From contig OX638372.1 of assembly GCA_951812925.1 (NCBI GenBank), positions 49,441,722-49,505,721 of the forward strand: DNA of 64,000 bases, given 5' to 3'. Source of the DNA: Calliopum simillimum. Taxonomy: Eukaryota > Arthropoda > Insecta > Diptera > Lauxaniidae. Below are positions 44,491 to 55,303 of this stretch, piece after piece. The translations under genes were made by a program, and so were the position numbers. Every line of letters begins with the position of its first letter. Within the stretch, counting starts at the first letter, position 1. The notes beneath the pieces are model-generated. The model ran no database searches and had not been told where the DNA came from. It saw only the letters and a program-made list of their open reading frames with translations.

Positions 44491-46290
44491 GTAAGTTTTT
44501 TGGAAAGAAAAATTAATAACTTTTTTATAGATTTTTTTTGGAAATAATCCTGTGCTCTGATGGCAAATTCTGGTTCGATTATATTTTGTGAAAATGAGCT
44601 ATTTTAATACGATCTCAAAAATGCTCGGAATGAGCCATACGATAGATAAAATACCCTCTTAAAAGTTTTTTCCAAATTTCACTTTATGTCCTGTAAAAGT
44701 TTAAATCTTTATTTTGGATAAAACTCTTTGTTTCAAGAAGATCTCCATACAAGTAAAATATTGTAAGCAATAATTTTTTTTAGAATATATCCTGTTCTTA
44801 TGGGTCTTTCTGACCATCTTATCAAAAAAAAAAAAAAAAAAAAAACTGGGCCAAAAAAGCCAAATTTTTAATATCTCTAGAACTACTTGGCACAAATGCA
44901 TAAGGTAAATTTGCTACATATGTAAAGGGCATCGGGAAAAAGTGGAAAAATTGCTTTTAAATAAGCTGGTGTTAAATAATATTGATAACGATATGTTTGT
45001 AAGTAGTAGTGAACAGGCAACTTTGAGGAATATAAATTATTGTAAAATTAGAAATGATAGATATCAAACTAATAAATTGCTTGCGTAACATTATCTAGGG
45101 ATTTTCCCTAACAAGGTTCGTGGAACCTTCTTCATAAACTTTTTTTAATCCCAGCGTAGAACAACACAGCTTTAGTGTTGACGCAAGATAGTTTCATGGA
45201 AAAAGAGCGTTACGCGTGCAAAAGCGTCACAATTTTTTCATGACCACAAAAAGTTTACTTTTTAAATATTTGCACAATTTGATATCTTGGCGAATTTTTG
45301 CAAAAATATTTGCTAATTCTGTTTGATTATTTAGAAATTTTGCTATTTTTGAATTAGAAAAAACCTGTTTAAGCAAAAAAAAAAAACAATTAGTTTTGCG
45401 TTCATAATATACACTGGTCAACAAATTATGAATGAACGAATATGTGGGCGCTCTGTATATGTATTGAAAAAGTGGACGCAGTCCGTCAAAAATTGTCAAC
45501 AGCTGACAATTCAAATCGGTTTTTTGGCTATTTCAAAAGAAAAATATTGTTCGAAATTATATGTTAACATGCTTCTTATCTCTAGGTTAAGCATCTTCAA
45601 ACTTTTTATGAAGATCAATGAAAACCTTTTTGGGGAAAATTGAGGTAAAATTTTCAACTGTTGAAAAGTGAGCGTGGCACTCATGTAATGCTTTCTACTT
45701 TTTGTCCACATTACAAGGTACTTATAATCCAACGAAATTGAATCAAAATATTTTATATAGTTTTTGAGTTATACCATTTAACGTATTTCACCTAGCCCAC
45801 TGATGATATTTCGCCCATTTTTTGCTCAGAAGTATTTCATATACAGTAGGCTCCCCGTACTAAATTTCAGAAAAAATACTTTATTAGTTCTGTTATTACA
45901 ACGTATTAAAGTTTTGTAGGCAGTGTCACGCTCATATGCGAGACTATATAATTTTTTGACATTCTACAAATTAGAGCTGATCTTTACGAAAGGGTGATTC
46001 TAGCTTTTTATCAAAATCGTTAAATTAGCTTTCGAGATATAAGTAGGTACTGAATTCAATTCACAAAATGTTAAAAAGTGGGCGTGTCACTTACTTAACC
46101 CCGTCTACTTTTTGCTCGTTGCAAATTAGTTTCACTAGACCTCGAGTTGCAAAATTTCACCAAATTCTCTTGTGTCATATCATATTTAGACGCCCCAGAT
46201 TTTGGGCAGTGTGGTGGCGTAGTTGACGTGAAACGACACATATATTGAATATATTCAACAATTTAAATAGCTCACAAACATATGTATATA
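44491..46290 (+). other. Start of a long intron; decayed repeat
   Basis: It begins with donor GTAAGT and no matching downstream exon was found up to 64000. Content includes R-like phrases (GTGGGCGTGTCAC near 46078, GAGCGTGGCAC near 45669). A minus frame at 45227-45514 and similar frames have no supporting features. Confidence 0.45.
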
Positions 46291-47092
46291 GTACAATCAT
46301 TTGGGAGAAAAAAATGATGTTACCTGGAAAGTTTTGCGGGATTTCTGCAAATGAGTTATTTTATAGATTTCGATGTGCTCTTTCAGAATTTCAACTTTGC
46401 TGCCTCGTATTGTGTTCTATGCGCCCTACTATGTTCAATTTTAAATGATTTTCAAGTCGCGATATCTCATGAAGGGTAAGTCTGACGAAAAAACAGCTCG
46501 AAGAGACTCTTATAGGGAATTGAACGTTCTACAAAATGCATTGACAATTTTTTTTCTAGGATGAACCGTTTAGGAGCCATTTTATAAAAACATTTTTTAA
46601 AAATTTTAGGTTTGTGGGAAAAATATCTCCTTAACTATAGGTGATATGAAAAAAAATGTATGTAGCTTGTAGCGCAAGTTATTCCCTATAAGCAAGTGAT
46701 TTTATTTTAAACGTGCAACTCACCGTTCATAAGTTATCGTAATTATAAGCTTGACACATCACTGTGCCTACTCATAAGTGGCATTCACAATTTACTAATT
46801 TTTCTAAAATTTTGAATAAAGATATCTCCTGAGTTATAAGTCGTACGAAAACAATTCAAATGTCATTTTTATAGAAAATTTTATAAGCTACAACATTGTC
46901 CTAAATATAACCGTTAAAGAGATATTTGTAAAAAACTGATTTTGGACGCCATTTTTCCAATATGGCGGCTCGAGCGAACACGATACGAGGTAGCAAAGTT
47001 GAAATTCTGAAAGAGCACATCGAAATCTATAAAATAACTCATTTGCAGAAATCCCGCAAAACTTTCCAGGTAAAACTACCAAATGACTGTAC
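46291..47092. mobile_element. TA-flanked foldback element, 802 bp
   Basis: The ends GTACARTCATTTGG are inverted and flanked by TA (46289-46290 and 47093-47094). The arms share ACCTGGAAAGTTTTGCGGGA and ATTTCGATGTGCTCTTTCAG in opposite orientation. The similar short frames on the two strands (46245-46448 plus and 46888-47082 minus) are the two arms read in mirror orientation, not genes. Confidence 0.75.
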
Positions 47093-47094
47093 TA

Positions 47095-48539
47095 ATAACG
47101 CAAGAATGATCCATCGTAGATAAAAAATTAAATGACCTATTTACATATAAGAAAGTTCCATTCTCCACAAAAACCATTTTGTCTCTTTTTCAAAAACACT
47201 TTAGGGCTTATGATTTATTTTTCCAAACGTGCTTAAACTTCGAAAATACGGTTTTTAAAGAATATCTCCGAAATAATAAATTACACGATTAGAAGTTGCA
47301 AGACCTTAATTATTAAAAGTCTGCTTTTCAGATTATATGCCAAATGTATTTTGACTATGGAACTTTTCTCAAAAACTAATGAAGAAATAAATGCGGGGGT
47401 GGTCGAATTACGATTTAAATTTGTTCCAAGACGTTGCATGATACATCCATCGTGCGTCGGAGAAATATTGGAGAGAATTAAATGGACTAGTCACTATTGT
47501 AATGAAGATATTTTATGGAGGTCATATCGCTCATTTATTTCAAGAACGGCACATGTCAAAAAAATCAATTTTGCAGAAAATACGTTTAAAGTTTTCAATT
47601 GAAAAAGTTTTTCTGTTCTCAAACGGGGACCATAAAAGATATTAATATGAAATTTTTACACAATATAAAAGATGATATAACGAATAATACTGCATCATTA
47701 ACTCAAAATTCGCATTTTTTGAGTTGTGCCGTTCTTGAAGTAAATGAGCAATATGCTCTGAGAGAAGATGAAAGGCTTACTTTATAAATTATGATATGAG
47801 AATAAATTTTGTTGAGTAGTGTAGCTTTAGAATTTGAAATTTAGAATACGCATTTTAAGGCATGCAAAATTATTTGCTTACCTTGAAGTCGTACAAGAAA
47901 ATAATTTATTGACATTGAAAAAAAGAAGGGAAAGGGATCGGTAGCGCGTTTTTATATCACATGATATATGAAATAATTCAAGATCGTTTCAATATTGTAA
48001 ATGGCAGTAAAATAAGTTATGAAGTTCAACTTCACTTCATTTTTGTTTCAAACATAACGTACAGATTTTTAAACTAGATAGAACAGACTCTCCGAAAACG
48101 ATTCAGTACGAATTGCAGCCAAGCACTTAAGAAGACAGTAGACTATGTATGTGTATTTTCCTGTATCACTTAGAAGAAGCATAGGGCCAAAACGAAATGC
48201 CTTCATTTATCACGATCCTTTGCAATAACTTTTATCTCATGCTATGTGATATATCAAAATGGAATGATTGTTGGAGAAGAGAATCAAAAAAATAAAAAGG
48301 ATTCATCGTCAGCACGAATCATTTGGGTGTTATACATACAACAATAGAAGTCAATATCCACAAGCTCTTTATTTCCATCAGCGCTCAATCTTTAGTGTTA
48401 ATATAAAAGAGTCCTTATCAAATTAAGGAGACAAAAACGACAGCAGAAATCAAATGCCATGAAATATGATATTTTTGGTCATATTTAACATCTGAATAAA
48501 CAAGCTTCTACCTACGTCATGTAGACAAAGGCCGCTGTA
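47095..48539. other. Non-coding or unrecognised stretch
   Basis: Two short open frames (47351-47602 and 47599-47787) have no recognisable domain, splice signals or promoter. The remainder is AT-rich without terminal repeats. Confidence 0.35.
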
Positions 48540-48700
48540 ATGTCACGTTCCAGTTTAAAGCGTTGTGAGCGTGGGAAAGTAATCTACAAAATAAAGAGTT
48601 ATATACAAAATATTTAATTCATATCAACAATATTAATTAAACGTAAAACAGTTGTAAATGTGGTTAGGCTTTTGCTTATTGTAATAGCAAAAACAGGTGT
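48540..48700 (+). repeat. Direct repeat, copy 1 of 2
   Basis: The segment with AGCGTGGGAAAGTAATCTAC, AATAAAGAGTT and CAATATTTAATTC-like phrases recurs at 52280-52430 in the same orientation. Upstream phrases (TGAAYAAACAAGCT) are shared as well. Origin unknown. Confidence 0.5.
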
Positions 48701-49329
48701 CACATTAACAGAAGATTTGCTTGTTTGTGATGTACTTAATTAACCCATTTACTGCCGCTGTTCGAGCTTTAAAACCTTAAATTTTGTAGTTTTCATATGC
48801 ATTTATGTTTTCTGTCAACCCCCTTCGCCCACTTAGGTTACAGCTGGTGGTTGAAAAATTTCTTATGGGCAGACTTATTTTTAATGGGTTAAATGACACA
48901 TAATCATAAAAATTCTTATCCAAAGGTACTTTTGTACTTTAGATAAAGGTCAAAATTATCCAAAACAAAAAAGTAAACTTGTGATTTGTTTCCAAAAGCT
49001 GGAGAGGCCCGGAAAAATTACTGTTCGAAAAGTTCAACAGTGGCGATTCGTGGAAAAACAATCTGTATAAAAATATTTTTGTGAGTTAGTCTGGCTAAAA
49101 CTCGAAAATTTTTAAAAATTTCTTCTTTGGTTTTGTTTGCCTCAGTACTAAGGTGGTTTAGGAAAAAAAATTTGATTAGGTTACATATTTAGGGTGGCCT
49201 TCACACAAAAATATTTTTTCTATCGCATTTTCTCAAAGACCGTTTAAGTGAGTCACACAAAATTTACACCACATCATTTTTAAATTAAAGCCTCTACAAA
49301 ATCTCTATAAGTTTTATTTAAGGTGGGTA

Positions 49330-49800
49330 TTTGGGGTGACTCTCATACAACAATTATATTAAATATTGTAGCATTATCTTGAAAGCCGATTAAACACGGA
49401 ATTTATATCAAGTGACACCAGTAGATAAAAAGATGAGGTTAGTATGTTCAAGCAAAATGTTGAGGGGAAAAATGTAGGTTAGTCTTACATTCTTCTCCAT
49501 CAGGGGCACTCTGGAAGCACCGGAAGTGAACAAAAATTTTCATAAAAATATTTTTGCTACAAATTTTAATATATTTTTTTTGGCAGTTGTGCCCCCATCA
49601 AAAGTAGGAGATAGGGGGTACATCCGTTCAAGAAAAATATTAAGAGGGGGAAATAAAATTGGTGTTGATCTCACATTTTATCCCCCTAAGAGCGACACCT
49701 GGGCAGCTATGATGCTATTTGTTGATCATCCTCACATTTACATGAACTTTGACCTCGATAAGTCGCCACTTAATATCATCCAATCGCCCCCAGTTTTGGT
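49330..49800 (+). repeat. Diverged relative of the hAT-like foldback arms
   Basis: The phrases GTAGGAGATAGGGGGTACAT, TCTCACATTTTATCCCCCTA and ACTTTGACCTCGATAAGTCG follow the order seen in the right arm of 17860-21419. The 104-residue frame at 49526-49840 comes from this repeat. Confidence 0.4.
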
Positions 49801-50169
49801 TTATGCATTACTTGATCAAACTTTAAAAATAAAGGGTTGATGCGTATCCAAATCGAAAAATCGTGCAGTTAATCATCCCTAATATGCATATTCAATATAA
49901 CTACATATAAACTGATTTTTGCAAAACCGCCATTCGACTTTTCGAACCATACCTTAAAAAAAATTTTAAAAATCTCAGAAATTTTCAAAAATTTTTTTAT
50001 TTTAATCAGCCTTATGTTCATACAGATCATAGCAGTCTTGTTGATCTTGAAATTTTTTTTCAAAATTTGGGAGGTCCTTACATTTTTTTTTTTTTTTTTT
50101 TTGTTTCTTTTGGTTATTATGGACTTTTGCAATATATATTTGTTTGTATTTGTTTATTTTTTAACATCG

Positions 50170-50340
50170 GACATTACCTGCCGAAGTTATGAAAAAAATA
50201 CCATTTTGGCTGTTTTTTGTGTGGGCGTGGATACTTTCAAGGTAAGCTTTCAAGTAAGGATCGATTTTTCGAAACCAGAGAAACAAGGTCGTACTTTGCT
50301 TTTTTGTATGGATATCGACCCGGTCTAATATGCATTGGAC
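50170..50340 (+). repeat. Dispersed repeat with CGACCCGGTCTAAT end, copy 1
   Basis: ACCTGCCGAAGTTATG, ACCATTTTGGCTGTTTTTTG, AGATACTYTCAAGG-like and CGACCCGGTCTAAT phrases occur in the same order at 54416-54575. The end phrase is shared with family F. Confidence 0.5.
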
Positions 50341-52279
50341 TGATTATATGTTGGACTATTGAGATATTTTTGCTGATCAAATTAAAATCTTTGCACAAAT
50401 TTTCAAAGTCAATGTTGGTGGCGTTATTTTGTTATGTTGAGGAAGATTTTTCAATCAATTTCACTCGACTGTGTCTTTATTTCCCTTATTTTCCTCCAAA
50501 TCTCCACAATTTTTTTTTGTTCGCACGTAATTTTTATACGATCGATAATGGTCGCGCAGAATATGAGGTTGGTTTATGTCCGAGTGGCGATTTTGCAAAT
50601 CCATGCTCTAAACCTCTTTTTAGGTCTAAGCCCGCCAGTGAAATACATAATACCTATCTCAAGATCCCCAAACCAAAAAGTATTGACACTGACATTTTTC
50701 GCACCCTCAAAAAATAAAAGAAAAAGTTTTTTTTTAAGCTTTTTTTTTTTGCCTTTTCATAAAATTTCAAACGACAAGCTATTAAATTTCATTGCATACT
50801 TTCAGGCATTTTATAGATTCAGTAAAGCTAATTTTTATATTGATTTATAAACACCCTGTTTTAAAGATCTAATTCAGCAATTTGGCGTGTGCAAAATATG
50901 TGGTGGGTAAATTTTGTATTGCGCGGTGGTCACAACGCAGTCACAACCCAACACTGTCAGCTTGTTTTTACGTTTTAAACCATGAAAACAAACGTAAGTT
51001 TTATTACAAAGTTTTGGAACAAGTCAATTTTGGCTCCCCATCGCCAAATTTTTATTTTTTGCCAAAATATGGCTTTGGAAATTAATTACAACCAACAACA
51101 GCAAAAACAAAAAGTGTCGCTCAGATCTGGTTTCGGAGATATAGCAATCGCAAGATCCGGGAAATGTTCGTATTGTCGACTTTATGGAAATGAATAAAGA
51201 TCTGCTGCGCGTGGCATGAATAAAATAAAAAAGTATCTATTTAGTGCTAGAGCAATACACACGAAAGGAATAGCTTTTAGGATCACAATTCGACTTAAAG
51301 GAGCTCTTTTTGAAGAAACTATACTTACAACTGTAAATCAAGACTACATCTTGATAGAAAATTCTCTATAATTGTAGTTTAGAAATTCTTGAGGTAGCCA
51401 AATTTCGTATCCAACGCATTCTATTAATACATAGCCCTACAGACAACTCCGAAAAAAAATTCAGGGGACAGACGACCCTAATGTGACGACGATGATGCGG
51501 AGAACTTGGCACATTTATACATATGTTTCTCAACAATACAAAAGAACTTGCTTAGTTCAATTTGAGATCACTCAAGGACTTTGCCAAGGCTTTCGAAACC
51601 TTTTCACTCAAGCCTGAGGTAAACTAAATACCTAGTTATAGATAGATACTCAAAATTTATTATATTTACGAAACCAAGAGTATGATATGTTATGGTATCG
51701 CTGTAGACCTTTTTTGGTCTAACCTATATAGTGCGAGAATTTTGAAAAAATGTTCAATGACTCTTAGCGCACAGAAGACCCTTACCAGAAATAACAGATC
51801 TAAAACAGCAACACAATTGGGAGTGCAAAGAACGCACTATTCGTACTTTTAAAAGCTCGTGGTCTTGGTTATAATTGCATAGAGGCAGGGGAGATAGAAA
51901 ATGAAAAAGAAAAAAATATTACTAAGCAATATATTGTAGACGAACAGCTACTAGGCTCTTTAGTGGAAACACAAGACAATGAAGGATATTTTGGAACAAA
52001 AGTCAAACGACCATTAATTGCAGTATCATTGAAGCAAAATCAAAATCACTTCATTAGATGAAATGAAATCCTGATGTCTTTACACCTTTTAGAAGTGACA
52101 GGGTAATTAATACAAGTTAACATTCATAAAGTCTGAATTTCCTTAACCCTTTAATCTTGAATATAAAATAGTCTTTAAAGATGTAAAGTTACGAAATGAC
52201 AGCTTGTGATTTAAATTAATTTTTGGAGCAAACTCACCACCTGCTGCAGAACAAAGTCTGAACAAACAAGCTATATCAC
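50341..52279. other. Long stretch without a recognised gene
   Basis: Open frames at 50217-50717 and 50434-50850 overlap one another in different frames, and the first begins inside a repeat. Around 51780-52080 the sequence is less A/T-monotonous and contains Glu/Lys-coding segments, possibly a dead gene fragment, but no family is recognised. Confidence 0.35.
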
Positions 52280-52430
52280 TGTCAAGTTCAGAGCAATGAC
52301 AACTGTCAGCGTGGGAAAATAATCTACACAATAAAGAGTTGTAGGCACAATATTTAATTCGTGTCAATAAAATTATTAAACAAAAAACAGATTGTTTGGC
52401 TTTTATTTGCTGCATAAATAAGGCGTCATA
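52280..52430 (+). repeat. Direct repeat, copy 2 of 2
   Basis: This is the second copy of the segment at 48540-48700, with CAGCGTGGGAAAATAATCTA and ACAATATTTAATTCGTGTCA. The minus frame at 52143-52415 crosses this repeat and is not supported. Confidence 0.5.
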
Positions 52431-53054
52431 TTATCAACTTTTTCGAAGTAATGCCATATGTATCTCGTACAAATTATAACCGATTTCTACTCTGAAGAAG
52501 ATTTTCGGAAGCTCCTGACTTCTTTATTTTTTTATCAAAATATAATTTATTTTTTGAAAGTAAATCATAAAAGGGTCGCTTTCTATGAAACCATTATAAT
52601 AATAAAGAAAAACTTCTCATCACCCTTTTCTTACATGAGCAAATATAGCGGAGGCCCTACGTAGGCAAATGGAGAGATGGCATTAAATTCTTTAGTAAAG
52701 GGAACTCTTCTCTGACCTAAGAAACGGTTTCGCAGCTAATAGGTATTCTCGATGAAGACATGGTCTATTAGTTAGAATGTTAAGAAGAGTTTAAAATAAA
52801 TGGCATCGGTGACCCTTTATCAAAAAAAAGACTAAAAATCGTTTTCTCGAATATCCTGACCGAAGAAGCAAATAATTCAGGGCCATACCTTTTGCTGAAG
52901 GCAGAAGCTTATACGTTTTTCTTTATTTATTATTTTTTTTCGAAATTATTCTTAAGTTTCAGGCATTTTTTGCCTTTGGTGATGCCTAGTGAAATTCTGA
53001 TGTTAATAAAATTTTCAAAATACTTGTAACTAAAACCTTTTGTTGCAGAAAAAT

Positions 53055-53069
53055 TTTATTATTTTATTT
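53055..53069 (-). terminator. Candidate poly(A) signals of the 72-residue secreted protein gene
   Basis: Two overlapping-type AATAAA hexamers on the minus strand lie about 115-125 bp past the stop codon at 53181. This is a normal distance for a short 3' UTR. Confidence 0.55.
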
Positions 53070-53180
53070 GAAAAGAAGTTATTATACGATGCTGATAAAG
53101 TGTTAGAAGTGATTGATTGATATTTAATTGAAAAAAGTTATAAGATATTGGCTCTATTTGTAATATGTCGGTTACGTGAT

Positions 53181-53399
53181 TTATTCATATTCTCCTGATT
53201 CTTCTGAGAATCCTGATCCCGCTGAATAAAATGCTGGTGCTGCTGTTGTTGTTGATGTTGTTGTCTGTTGTTGCCAGCATGGCGGTGGTGGACACTGGCA
53301 TGTTGGTACAGGATAACACGGTTGACAATAAGCTGATATTGAAACCGCCAAAATTAACAAAACTGCGGTTGTGATCAGTAGGTGGCGAGTTGACATCAT
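53181..53399 (-). CDS. Small secreted Cys/Pro/Thr protein, 72 residues
   Basis: A single exon with a start at ATG 53399 (a second ATG follows at once). Residues 1-23 form a signal peptide (MMSTRHLLITTAVLLILAVS). The mature part starts with closely spaced cysteines (YCQPCYPVPTCQCPPPPCW), then Gln and a Thr/Ser run (QQQTTTSTTTAAP), and ends in an acidic Ser/Gly/Glu tail (SGFSEESGEYE). A TATA box, initiator and poly(A) signal are all properly placed, which supports a real gene despite its size. The architecture (signal, Cys cluster, Thr run) recalls insect salivary-glue or cuticle-associated small secreted proteins. The gene lies on the opposite strand within the intron following the 42878-44490 exon, so it is probably nested. 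Confidence 0.78.
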   Translation of the reverse strand: MMSTRHLLITTAVLLILAVSISAYCQPCYPVPTCQCPPPPCWQQQTTTSTTTAAPAFYSAGSGFSEESGEYE

Positions 53400-53463
53400 T
53401 TTAAAAAATTAATCTGCGATTTAGATATTATGAACTCAAGTAAGGGCTAGAATGCTGTATTTG

Positions 53464-53464
53464 T
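53464..53464 (-). promoter_or_regulatory. Predicted transcription start of the 72-residue protein gene
   Basis: The A of TCACAA is 31 bp after the first T of the TATA box and 65 bp before the ATG. An alternative TCAATC start lies 4 bp upstream. Confidence 0.45.
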
Positions 53465-53488
53465 GATTGAACTTAATTTTGCAGCTTC

Positions 53489-53495
53489 TTTTATA
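53489..53495 (-). promoter_or_regulatory. TATA box of the 72-residue protein gene
   Basis: TATAAAAG on the minus strand. Its context (TATAAAAGAAGCTGCAAAAT) resembles the promoter of the Arg-rich protein gene (TATAAAAGCTGAAGCAATTC). Confidence 0.7.
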
Positions 53496-54056
53496 GCAAA
53501 ATTTCTCATGTGAAAATTTATTATTTGAATAAGTGTAATATTATTTTATTTGCATTCGTTTCTTTTTTCATAGAAAAAATTATTTGTTTTCATGTTGCTG
53601 TATTTGCTTCAATTATTCCAAACCAAACCAGATACCATCTGGATTTTGCATCACCTATTTATTTGTAGCATGTTTTTTATATCCTAAGGCCCATTGTATA
53701 TTTGCTTTGTCTGTAACGCACAGAAAGAGGAGTGGCAGGTGTGGAAAAGTATATTGTATCATCGTCAACTCCTGAGTCTGTCAGTGAAAATATTTTTCAC
53801 GGGAAAACCAAGCAAGATCGTTCATATAAATTTTGTACACTAGCTTCGTCGTCTTGGGATTGGAAATCCGCGAAATCGGTCAACGGTCATTCTTATCACC
53901 CATACAAAAAAAAAAACAAAACATTTAATGTGGCATTTTATGAGCATTGTTCACGGTAACCAAAATAGACATAAATACTTATGCTTAAAGTTTTGAAAAT
54001 GAAGCTCTGAGCAAATATTAGGATAGAACAATAATAGTTATTTTCGATGTAATTGG

Positions 54057-54239
54057 CAATGCTGAATCCAAATCCGATCTCACAATTGCTTTATCACGTA
54101 TGGTTTTAGAGGTATTCTAACCAAAAAGATCAAAAACACTATTTTTGAGGTTATATGGAGGGCGCGCGAAATTGTTTTGTTTTTTTTCTTACCATAAACG
54201 ATAGAGCAATTGTGAGACCGGATTCATATTCAGTATGGT
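54057..54239. mobile_element. Short hairpin element, about 183 bp
   Basis: The left arm with GATCTCACAATTGCTTTATC and the right arm with GATAGAGCAATTGTGAGACC are inverted copies over about 45 bp, and the outer ends (ATGCTGAAT and ATTCAGTAT) pair too. The loop is AT-rich and non-coding. Confidence 0.55.
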
Positions 54240-54415
54240 CAAATACATCATCTACTACATCTTTTTTTTTTTTTCAAACCATTCAAAAGGTATTTATTAC
54301 ATTAATTTTTTTTTTTTATTTTTAAAACGCTCATTGCTTCTAGTTCCTCTGGTTCGTATCTCCCTTAATGCTATTTTTTTCTTTATGAAATTTAAGTCCT
54401 TATGAATACACATTA

Positions 54416-54575
54416 CATGCCAAAGTTATGGAATAAAAAACCATTTTGGCTGTTTTTTGAGTGATTCAAAACACATTTTTTTTTTTGTTTTCTAGATACT
54501 CTCAAAGCATGCTTTCAAATAGAAAGCGGTTTTCCCAATTATTTCTTCATCGACCCGGCCTAATGGGCACTTCCT
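54416..54575 (+). repeat. Dispersed repeat with CGACCCGGYCTAAT end, copy 2
   Basis: This is the same order of phrases as 50170-50340 (CATGCCAAAGTTATGG, ACCATTTTGGCTGTTTTTTG, CGACCCGGCCTAATG), with a longer T tract in the middle. Confidence 0.5.
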
Positions 54576-55303
54576 TGTTCAAGCTATGGACCAACTTTTA
54601 CTTCAGGGATAGAAGCTGATCTTTATCAGGAGAATGTTCTACTTTTCTACACCTGCTATGTCCCTTTCCCTGTGTTACAAACGGAACGATAAAATTAATG
54701 TGAAGGGTAAACAGAAAATATGAAGTTCGTCCTCTGGAATATGCGGACCTCTTGTATGTTTTGTTAAAAATGAAAGCATTTGTACTTTCTCTTCACAGAA
54801 ATTTTACTCAAAGGTTTAGAATAGGCGGCATTTAGTTGAAAAAAATATATCGGTAAAATGACCACATTTCAGCTTAAGTTATGGCATTTTGAACTGTTTC
54901 TCGCAAAATATCTGGATAATTAGCATGTTGTCAGCTAATTCCTTAACTGTCTGCAATATACATAAATGTTAAAGTACAATAACATTTGATGCTAAAGCTA
55001 CGCCAGATTATAGATTATTAGAATATGAAAAAAAACGTCAAATAATGATAAATACTGTTTCACAAAAATGGTCCATAGCTTCGACGTTTCTTAACTGATT
55101 TTCATGTTCAGACCTATTTTGAAAAGATATTGAAGCTGTAAGCATAGAGTAAGTTTTTTGCTACTTGGTAAAAAGTACTATTTTTATACACTACACCTAG
55201 GGTATATTTACTTTGTCCTTCCGTTTGTTACGCAGAGAAGGAGGCGTGGCAGATATAGAAAAGTATAAATAAAAAATCCGCCCTTGTGCGTTTTAATTGT
55301 AGC
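54576..55303. other. Non-coding stretch, nothing recognised
   Basis: Decayed sequence. The phrase GAAGGAGGCGTGGCAGATAT near 55240 recurs, diverged, near 53730 and, inverted, near 34055. No gene is seen. Confidence 0.35.

Noticed and set aside
46245..47082. Similar short proteins predicted on both strands (shared LPGKFCGISANELFYRFR)
   Set aside because: They are the two arms of the 46291-47092 foldback read in mirror orientation.
47351..47787. Two consecutive short plus-strand frames as a possible gene
   Set aside because: No recognisable motif, promoter or splice sites; lengths are within chance expectation.
50217..50850. Overlapping frames of 166 and 138 residues
   Set aside because: They overlap in different frames, begin in a dispersed repeat, and show no domain, signal peptide or splice signals.
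53584..53959. Two short plus-strand frames upstream of the 72-residue protein gene
   Set aside because: They lie in decayed repeat and the second contains phrases shared with non-coding copies elsewhere.
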